A stretch of DNA of 12,574 nucleotides from an uncultured Actinoplanes sp. (lineage in GTDB: Bacteria; Actinomycetota; Actinomycetes; Mycobacteriales; Micromonosporaceae): the NCBI GenBank assembly GCA_934667465.1, contig CAKUMG010000078.1:1-12574 (forward strand). Direction: 5' to 3'. Position numbers and translations under genes: made by a program. Positions 6,784 through 12,574 of this stretch are shown in pieces; within the stretch, counting starts at the first letter, position 1, and each line of letters begins with the position of its first letter. The notes under the pieces were generated by a model. It had not been told where the DNA came from. It did not search any database and saw only the letters and a list, made by a program, of their open reading frames with translations.

Positions 6784-7878
6784 ATGTCTCTCATCCGCAG
6801 CGCCGCCGTGGTGCTCATCACCGCCGCGGCGGTCGTCGGCCTGAGCGCCGCCCCCGCGCCGGCCGCCGAGGAGGGTGATGTCACCTGGACGGTCCGCACC
6901 GCCTCGAACAGCTACGGCGACACCCGCTCCAGCTACAGCTACGCCGTCAGCCCCGGCGGCACGTTCGAGGACGCGATGGTCGTCGCGAACCGCGGCAAGG
7001 CGCCGGTCGCGCTCGCCGTCTACACCGCGGACGGCTTCACCGCCGACACCGGCCAGCTCGACCTGCAGGGCAAGGGGACCGCCGCCACGGCGATCGGTAG
7101 CTGGGTCCGTGCGAAGAGTGAGCGCGTGACCGTCGCTCCGGGTAAGACCGCCCAGATCCCCTTCACCGTCGAGGTTCCGGCCAACGCCACTCCCGGTGAC
7201 TATGTCGGCGGCATCGTCACCTCTCTGTCACAGCCCGACCAGGCGCAGGGCATCACCGTCGAGCGCCGCCTCGGCATCCGCATCAAGCTGCGGGTGGGCG
7301 GCGAACTGGCGCCCGCCCTCGCCGTCGAGGACCTGAGCGTCGACTTCCACGGCACCGCCAACCCGTTCGCCGCCGGTGACGCGACAGTGCACTGGACGAT
7401 CCACAACACCGGCAACACCACGCTCTCCGCGCAGCAGGCGGCCTCGATCGCCGGCCCGTTCGGCTGGTTCAGGACCGAGGCGAGCGCCGTCGAGGCCCCG
7501 CCTGAGCTGCTGCCGGGCGAGACCTGGCAGGTCCAGGTCAAGATCAAAGACGTTTCCCCCGCCGTACGCCTGACGGCCACCGCCAACCTCACCCCGGTGC
7601 TCACCGATCCGTCGGGCACCTCGTCGGCGCTCGCCACCGTGAAAGCGACCGCGCACGCGTGGGCCGTCCCGTGGCCGCTCGCGCTGCTGGTGATCGTGCT
7701 GATCGCCGCGGTCGTGGCGCTGATCCTGCTGACCCGCCGCAACCGCGCCCGCCGCAAGCAGCGCGAGGACGCCCGCGTCGCCGAGGCCGTACAGCAGGCC
7801 CTGCGGGAGAAAGAGCCCTTGCAGGAGGAGAAGTCTGCTCAGAGCGGCATCGGATCCACATCGCAGTTGGCCCGCTGA
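6784..7878 (+). CDS. DUF916 / WxL-interacting membrane-anchored cell-surface protein
   Basis: This is a 364-residue protein. A signal peptide (about 1-28, ending APAPAA) precedes a DUF916-type domain (about 30-170). Its diagnostic features are a YAVSPGGTFEDAMVVANRG segment, GSWV, a VTVAPGKTAQIPFTVEVPA strand and ATPGDYVGGIV. A second beta-sandwich follows at about 175-292 (NTGNTTLSA, LLPGETW), matching the layout of WxL-interacting proteins, which have a peptidoglycan-binding domain and a host- or partner-binding domain. One transmembrane helix lies at about 296-319 and is followed by a highly charged cytoplasmic tail (RRNRARRKQRED). In Firmicutes such proteins are encoded beside WxL proteins, and here the upstream neighbour has a WxL-like tail, so a docking partner role is a good inference. 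The last 13 codons overlap the opposite-strand FxsT gene. The tail after KEPLQEEK may therefore be a recent read-through extension. Confidence 0.87.
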   Translation: MSLIRSAAVVLITAAAVVGLSAAPAPAAEEGDVTWTVRTASNSYGDTRSSYSYAVSPGGTFEDAMVVANRGKAPVALAVYTADGFTADTGQLDLQGKGTAATAIGSWVRAKSERVTVAPGKTAQIPFTVEVPANATPGDYVGGIVTSLSQPDQAQGITVERRLGIRIKLRVGGELAPALAVEDLSVDFHGTANPFAAGDATVHWTIHNTGNTTLSAQQAASIAGPFGWFRTEASAVEAPPELLPGETWQVQVKIKDVSPAVRLTATANLTPVLTDPSGTSSALATVKATAHAWAVPWPLALLVIVLIAAVVALILLTRRNRARRKQREDARVAEAVQQALREKEPLQEEKSAQSGIGSTSQLAR

Positions 7879-10800
7879 CCGGCGAGCGCGGCGACGATCG
7901 CCGGGTGCTCCGCGCCGAGCACCCGGCGGTAGCTGTCGACAACCGACTCGAACCGCCGCGTCCCCTCCTCGGCCCGCCGCAGCGCGATCATGTCGAAGGC
8001 CAGGTTCAGCGACGTGGCCAGCGTCGACGGGTGGTCGACCCCCAGCAGCCGGGTGGAACGCTCCGCCGTGTCCCGGTCCCGCTCGTACGCCGCGGCGTGG
8101 TCGCCCCGCATCGCCAGGTCGCTCGCCAGGTTGGTGGCGCACGTGAGGGTCAGGACGTGCTCGGCGCCGAGCCGCCGGCGCAGCCCCTCGTACGCCTTGA
8201 CGTCGTGGCCGTACGCCTGGTCCACCGCGCCGAGCAGCCGGAGCACGATCCCCAGGTTCGTCCGGGCATAGAGGGTGTACGGGTGCTCGGCCCCCAGCGT
8301 GACGCGGTACTCCTCCCAGGTCTGTTCTGCCAGGTCGCGGGACGCCTCGAGGTGGTCCTGCTCGCGCAGGTCCACGGCGTAGTTGAGGGCGCAGGCGATG
8401 GCCTCCGGGTTCAGCTCGCCGAAGAGCTGACGCAGCTCCTCCATCGTCTCCAGGGCCAGCTTGCGGGCGCTGTCGTGCTTGCCCGCGCGGCGCCGTGACA
8501 CCGCCAGGTTGCGCGCGGCCATCAGGGTGAACGGGTGCTTGCGGCCGAGCTTGGTGAGCACGCGCTCGTAGAGCGGCTCCTGTTGCCGGTTCGCCTCCAG
8601 GTAGGCACCGTATTCGCGCAGGTCGAGCGTGAGCCCGTTCTGGCTGAGCAGTGTGAGCGCGTGATCGGCGCCGAGCACCTCGACCCTGCGCTGCACGGTG
8701 TCCATGTCCTGCCGCAGCGCGGTGGAGAAGTCGCCCACGCTCCGCAGGCTGACGCCCAGGGCGTGCGCCATGCTCAGCGTGTGCGGGTAGTCGGGCCCGA
8801 AGACCCGCTCCGAGATCTCGTACGCCTCCCGGTCGAGCCGGACCGCTCCGGCGAAGTCCCCGGCGGCACGCAGGTCCGCGGCGACCAGGCTCATCGCGTC
8901 CAGCGTGTCCTCGTCGTCGGGCTCGTTGGACGCCCGCAGCTTCGCCAGGCAGTCGGCGTTGATCCGGGCCGCCGCCTCGAAGTTGCCGAGCACCCGCTCC
9001 ACGTGCCCCTGCCAGCGGGCGGCCTTGAGGATCTGCGGGTCCTCCGGATCGAGCATCTGGTTCCACCGGGCCACGGCCTCGGCGGCCAGGTCACGGCACT
9101 CCTTCTGCTCGCCCCAGAAGTACTGGAACTCGATGATGTCGATGGCCAGCTGGCGGGCCCACTCGTCCTCGCAGCCGATGAGGTCGGAGGCCCGGACGTG
9201 CGGCGCCAGCGAGTGGTAGCGCGGCCACTGCGTGGCGACCCCCGGATTGCCCGGGTTGCTCCCGGCCAGCAGCAGGTGCGCGGCGTGGCGCATCGTCTTC
9301 CGCTCGCCGGGCGGGATCTGGTCGGCCACCACGGTCCGGACCAGCCGGTGCAGCTGAATCGTGCGTTCCCGGTAGTCGGTGCGGGCGAGGCCGTACCGCT
9401 CGATCTGCCGGAAGGCACGGTTGAGCCGGCTCGGCTTCTGCAGGGTGGCATCCATGGCCGGGGAGATGTTGACGTTCTGCCTGCCCAGGAAGAGCTCCAG
9501 CGAGATCGGCTCCGGCGCCATGAACGAACAGGCCTGGAGCAACTGCAGCGCGACGGGGTTCTCCACGCCGAGCCGCTCCAGGGCCACCGTCCACGCGGCG
9601 GCGACCGCGACCTCGTACTCCTCGGGGTGTTCGATGCCGGTGAGTTCGGCCCGTTTCCGTTGCAGCAGGCCGAGGTACTCCTCGACCGGCATGTTCGTCG
9701 TCGCGCGCCAGGCGGCGGCCTGACCGACGGCGAGCGGCAGGTCGTCGAGGACCGCGGCGAGCCGGTCGGCCTGCTCCTCGCTGATGTCGCCGGGGTTCTT
9801 CTTGCGCAGCAGGGCGATGCTCTCGTGCCGGCTGAAGGTGCCGATCTCCAGGCTGTCGGCCTGGAGGGCCCATGCGTCGTTGCGCGAGGTGACCAGGACC
9901 TTCCCGGTGCCTCCCTGCGGCAGGTACGGCTGCACCTTCTCGATGGTCTCGGCATTGTCGAAGATCAAGAGCCAGTTGGGGTACGGGCTGCCGACCTGCA
10001 GTGCTTGCTGCACCGCCCGTACCGCGCCGGTCGTCTCCTGCCCGATGTCGAGACCGAGCCGCATGCCGAGGTCGATGAGCGCCCGGGAGATCTGGGTGGG
10101 CTGCTCGGCGGGGATGAACCAGACGACGTCGAAGTCGGCACGGTGCCGATACGCGTACTCCGTGGCGATCTGCGACTTGCCCACACCGCCGGTCCCGTGC
10201 AGCGCCTGCGGCAGGACCGCCGTCACCCGCTGGCGGCGGAGCCTGCGATCGAGGGCGTCCAGGAGCTCCTCGCGGCCGGTGAAGTCGCCGTTGCGCGGGG
10301 GCAGGTTCCCCCAGATCGCGGCCTCGGCCTCCGGCTGCATCAGCGCGTTGATCGAGGAGGAGCTGACCAACGGCCCGGGCGGAGCCGCCACGGTTCCGCC
10401 GCCCTGCGCGGGTCTCCGCCGGGGAGCGGGCGCGACGACAGGTGCCTCCGGGATGGGCGTGAACCGGTCGAGCCGGAGCTGGAGGCGGGTCGCCGGGGAC
10501 GCGTACGGGCCGGACAGCGCCCGCAGCACCGCGAGCTCCAGCCGGGCGAGGCCGACATTGTCCGCGGTGACGTCGATCTCCGGACCGTGCACGGGATCGG
10601 CCACGAGCCGCGCGAGGTCCCGCAGCTCAGGCCGGCTCTCCCCGAGCACGCCCGCCACCACCTCCACCACCCGTACGGTGTCGTCCCGCGCGGCGTGGGC
10701 GAGCAGCGCCTCCCGGACGCCGGGGCGGAAGCTCAGGTCGCCCGCGTCGTCCTCGGTGACCAGCAGCGGGCTCGTGACGACCTCCGCGAGATGCACCGGC

Positions 10801-11609
10801 CACGAGCCGGGCAGCAGATCGCCCTGCACCATGCGCAGGGCCTCCAGATCGAGGGGCGCGGACGCTGCGTACGTGGCGAGCCGGAACGCCTGTGCCGACG
10901 CCTCCCCCCGGAACGCGTGGACCAGCGACCGCGCATCGGTGCCCACCCGCTCGGCGGGCGGGACCGGCGGCCGCACCGGCCCGGACGGCCGGTCCGGGTC
11001 GGCGATGTAGGCGACCGCGTCGCGCCAGCCCCCGGCCGAACCGGCCACCAGCGACGCCCACCAGTCCAGCCAGCGGGGCATCAGCTCGAGCAGGGGCACC
11101 GCGACGGCCGACTCCGTGGGCGGCCGGGCGAACGGCGCCCACAGCTTGTCCTCCTGGACCAGGAGTTCGGCGTTGGCCGCCATGGCGTGCGACGCCTTCA
11201 GCCGCAGTTCCCGGGGCGCCAGGTTGGACCGTTTCCAGCGCTCCTGCGGGTACGGGTTCACGATGGCGACCGGCACCGCCCTGCCCCAGGCCTGCAGCAG
11301 CACGCCGGCCTCGCGCTGGGCCCAGAAGGCGTCCAGCCCGTCGGTGATCACCATGATCAGGGCCCCGTCGGGCCGGTCCACGGCGCCCCGGAAGTGGTCC
11401 AGCCGGTACGCGTTGACCCGGGCGAACTCGGCGACGGCCAGCTCGCGGAACGCGGACACCGTGGGCCGCCACACCCGCATGGACGTGCTCGCGTCGACGA
11501 CGAGGGCCAGCACGGACGCGTACCCGGAGAAGCGCCTGAGGTTGTCCCGCAGGCCGGCGCTGTTCGGCAGCGCCTCGACCGGATGCCAGGGGTGGCGTGC
11601 GTCCGTCAT
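7839..11609 (-). CDS. fxsT: FxSxx-COOH-system-type TPR protein: vWA-like (SAV_2336) + NB-ARC NTPase + TPR
   Basis: This 1256-residue cytoplasmic protein has no signal peptide. Residues 1-330 resemble the SAV_2336 N-terminal/vWA-like domain: LALVVDASTSM contains an intact MIDAS DxSxS (D39-S43), with ITDG (D90), VPVAIVNPYPQERWKR and LELMPRWLDWWASLVAG. A Pro-rich linker lies at about 385-425. An NB-ARC/STAND NTPase module starts near 430 (IWGNLPPRNGDFTGREELL). It has a P-loop GTGGVGKS (K478, S479), Walker B LLIFDN (D551), VTSRND near 575, and DLPLA near 620. A winged-helix-like region follows (QLHRLVRTVV). From about 800 there are about ten TPRs of 42 residues with the kinesin-light-chain-like signature LG.(E/D)HP.TL. 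Order and motifs match the FxSxx-COOH system TPR family in actinobacteria. STAND proteins usually oligomerise on nucleotide binding when their repeat domain senses a ligand. The sensed ligand and output are unknown. The ATG overlaps the upstream stop (ATGA), so expression is coupled to the VMAP-C gene. Confidence 0.85.
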   Translation of the reverse strand: MTDARHPWHPVEALPNSAGLRDNLRRFSGYASVLALVVDASTSMRVWRPTVSAFRELAVAEFARVNAYRLDHFRGAVDRPDGALIMVITDGLDAFWAQREAGVLLQAWGRAVPVAIVNPYPQERWKRSNLAPRELRLKASHAMAANAELLVQEDKLWAPFARPPTESAVAVPLLELMPRWLDWWASLVAGSAGGWRDAVAYIADPDRPSGPVRPPVPPAERVGTDARSLVHAFRGEASAQAFRLATYAASAPLDLEALRMVQGDLLPGSWPVHLAEVVTSPLLVTEDDAGDLSFRPGVREALLAHAARDDTVRVVEVVAGVLGESRPELRDLARLVADPVHGPEIDVTADNVGLARLELAVLRALSGPYASPATRLQLRLDRFTPIPEAPVVAPAPRRRPAQGGGTVAAPPGPLVSSSSINALMQPEAEAAIWGNLPPRNGDFTGREELLDALDRRLRRQRVTAVLPQALHGTGGVGKSQIATEYAYRHRADFDVVWFIPAEQPTQISRALIDLGMRLGLDIGQETTGAVRAVQQALQVGSPYPNWLLIFDNAETIEKVQPYLPQGGTGKVLVTSRNDAWALQADSLEIGTFSRHESIALLRKKNPGDISEEQADRLAAVLDDLPLAVGQAAAWRATTNMPVEEYLGLLQRKRAELTGIEHPEEYEVAVAAAWTVALERLGVENPVALQLLQACSFMAPEPISLELFLGRQNVNISPAMDATLQKPSRLNRAFRQIERYGLARTDYRERTIQLHRLVRTVVADQIPPGERKTMRHAAHLLLAGSNPGNPGVATQWPRYHSLAPHVRASDLIGCEDEWARQLAIDIIEFQYFWGEQKECRDLAAEAVARWNQMLDPEDPQILKAARWQGHVERVLGNFEAAARINADCLAKLRASNEPDDEDTLDAMSLVAADLRAAGDFAGAVRLDREAYEISERVFGPDYPHTLSMAHALGVSLRSVGDFSTALRQDMDTVQRRVEVLGADHALTLLSQNGLTLDLREYGAYLEANRQQEPLYERVLTKLGRKHPFTLMAARNLAVSRRRAGKHDSARKLALETMEELRQLFGELNPEAIACALNYAVDLREQDHLEASRDLAEQTWEEYRVTLGAEHPYTLYARTNLGIVLRLLGAVDQAYGHDVKAYEGLRRRLGAEHVLTLTCATNLASDLAMRGDHAAAYERDRDTAERSTRLLGVDHPSTLATSLNLAFDMIALRRAEEGTRRFESVVDSYRRVLGAEHPAIVAALAGQRANCDVDPMPL

Positions 11610-12574
11610 GAGCCGGCACCTTCCTCGGCGAGCACCCGGTACGGGTCGTCCCACAGCAGGGCCACCGACCTGCCCAGGTGGTCCGGATCGTGCGTGGCCA
11701 TCCGCTCCGCCTCCACGCGGAGGGCCCGCATCTCCGCCGGGAGCTTCGTCGGTTCGGACGCCACCAGCCGCCGCAGGAGATCGTCGACCGTCTTCCCGGC
11801 TGGTTCCTCGCGTTGGTCCCAGAGGATGACCGGGACGCCCGCGGCGATCGCGGCGACGAGCTCGGCGCGCCCCCGCTCGACCGTCGGCGGCTCGCTGAGC
11901 ACCACGACCACGTACCGGCTGTCGCCGTTGAGCTCCGTCGCCCAGCTGTCCACGTCGGTGTGCCTGGCCTCGTATCGCACGCCCCAGAGGACCTCGCCGG
12001 CGAACGGCTGACGGTCGAGCAGGCTCCACCTGTTGACCCAGTCGAGCCGCAGGCCGTCCTCCCGCATCCGGTCGGCGCTGCGGACCACGACCGGATAGCG
12101 GACGCAGATGGGCTGCACGAGGCCCAGCCGCGGGGCGGCGCGGTACCACTGCACCGGAAGGTTCAGCAACGGCATCGGCAGGAGGAACTCGATGGCGGCC
12201 TGGCCTGCGGCGTTGCCCTCGCCCCAGGCCCTCTCGGCCCCGGCCACCATGACGCCGACCGCCTCTTCGAGCTGCTCGATGCCGACGTCGGCGGCATCGC
12301 CCGCGCGGGGACCCCAGGGCCCGGCGCTGCCCTGCATGTGGCAATAGACCCGGTATCTGCTCCGATCGATGCCGTCCACCGTCAGCTCGATGAGCAGCAT
12401 GGGCCCGTGGCCCGTGCCCGCCGCCCGGGTCGCGGCGGCGTGGCGCAGCCGCTCCCGCAGCATGTCCTCGCTGCCCGTCCGGCCGGCGTGCGCGGCGACC
12501 CACGACCACAGCCCGGCGGCGAGCTCGGGCTCGGCGGTCTCGACCCGCCGGCCGAGCAGCGCCAGGAACAGGTC
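11606..12574 (-). CDS. VMAP-C domain protein, C-terminal part (5' end beyond window)
   Basis: 322 residues are visible and the frame is open to the right edge. The ATG at 12463 is probably internal, because the 37 codons before it contain no stop and read as ordinary protein (FLALLGRR, LWSWVAAHAG). The sequence matches the vWA-MoxR-associated protein C-terminal domain. It opens with LLIELTVDG, continues with YRVYCHMQG, IEFLLPMPLLNLPVQWY and RYPVVVRSADRMR, and has an AGVPVILWDQRE strand. It ends with the LLWDDPYRVL signature close to the stop. In known VMAP proteins this C-terminal part follows an N-terminal effector such as a protease-like domain; that region is outside the window. VMAP proteins are partners of vWA and MoxR or other NTPase components in proposed conflict systems. 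Here the coupled downstream gene supplies a vWA-like domain and an NB-ARC NTPase in one chain. Confidence 0.75.
   Translation of the reverse strand, partial: DLFLALLGRRVETAEPELAAGLWSWVAAHAGRTGSEDMLRERLRHAAATRAAGTGHGPMLLIELTVDGIDRSRYRVYCHMQGSAGPWGPRAGDAADVGIEQLEEAVGVMVAGAERAWGEGNAAGQAAIEFLLPMPLLNLPVQWYRAAPRLGLVQPICVRYPVVVRSADRMREDGLRLDWVNRWSLLDRQPFAGEVLWGVRYEARHTDVDSWATELNGDSRYVVVVLSEPPTVERGRAELVAAIAAGVPVILWDQREEPAGKTVDDLLRRLVASEPTKLPAEMRALRVEAERMATHDPDHLGRSVALLWDDPYRVLAEEGAGS
11619..11626 (-). promoter_or_regulatory. Shine-Dalgarno deciding the FxsT start
   Basis: On the minus strand GAGGAAGG lies 9 nt before the ATG at 11609. The frame continues open for 300 codons upstream, but that stretch is the antiparallel-free shadow of the VMAP-C gene. 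The ribosome site and the ATGA overlap with the VMAP-C stop support 11609 as the start. Confidence 0.75.

Noticed and set aside
8535..12011. 1158-codon open frame on the plus strand
   Set aside because: It is antisense to the FxsT gene. The composition is low-complexity Arg/Gly/Pro/Val, while the minus strand encodes clear P-loop and TPR motifs.
11610..12509. 300-codon upstream extension of the FxsT frame
   Set aside because: It overlaps the VMAP-C gene in another frame, is Arg/Gly-rich, and the ATG at 11609 has a good ribosome site and an ATGA overlap.

Overview
The window is very GC-rich, with strong third-position G/C bias, secreted proteins with Ala-rich signal peptides, and several families typical of high-GC Gram-positive bacteria. 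It reads as chromosomal DNA of a filamentous actinobacterium. The gene families would fit Micromonosporaceae or Streptomyces-like genomes, but the genus is inference. There is no insertion sequence, phage gene or CRISPR array.

Left part (1-3225): a tRNA-Lys(UUU) gene on the minus strand is followed by a large secreted protein on the plus strand. That protein has a fibronectin-like N-terminus, five degenerate ~95-residue beta-sandwich repeats, an IPT/TIG-like domain and two Ig-like repeats. An exact 20-bp-period GC-rich tandem repeat runs through its stop codon and fills the convergent gap to the next gene, a minus-strand lipoprotein resembling half of a BMP-type binding protein.

Middle (3880-7878): three plus-strand genes encode surface proteins. 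The first matches the extracellular N-terminal domain of HupE/UreJ-type proteins but has a single membrane anchor instead of the multi-span domain. The second is a secreted purple-acid-phosphatase-like metallophosphoesterase ending in a WxL-like domain. The third is a membrane-anchored DUF916 (WxL-interacting) protein. Two 11-bp direct repeats at 4681-4702 resemble a PhoP-binding PHO box ahead of the phosphatase. I infer a phosphate-controlled phosphatase retained on the cell wall through its WxL-like tail and the DUF916 partner. A perfect hairpin lies between the phosphatase and DUF916 genes.

Right part (7839-12574, minus strand): two translationally coupled genes with an ATGA overlap. The upstream one is cut by the window edge and ends in what I recognise as a VMAP-C (vWA-MoxR-associated protein C-terminal) domain. 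The downstream one is a 1256-residue protein with a SAV_2336/vWA-like domain, an NB-ARC (STAND) NTPase and about ten 42-residue TPRs, matching the FxSxx-COOH-system TPR protein family (FxsT). Such multi-domain NTPase assemblies are proposed biological-conflict or signalling systems. The coupling of a VMAP-C protein with a vWA/NB-ARC/TPR fusion is the most system-like feature here. The FxsT gene and the DUF916 gene converge and overlap by 40 bp.
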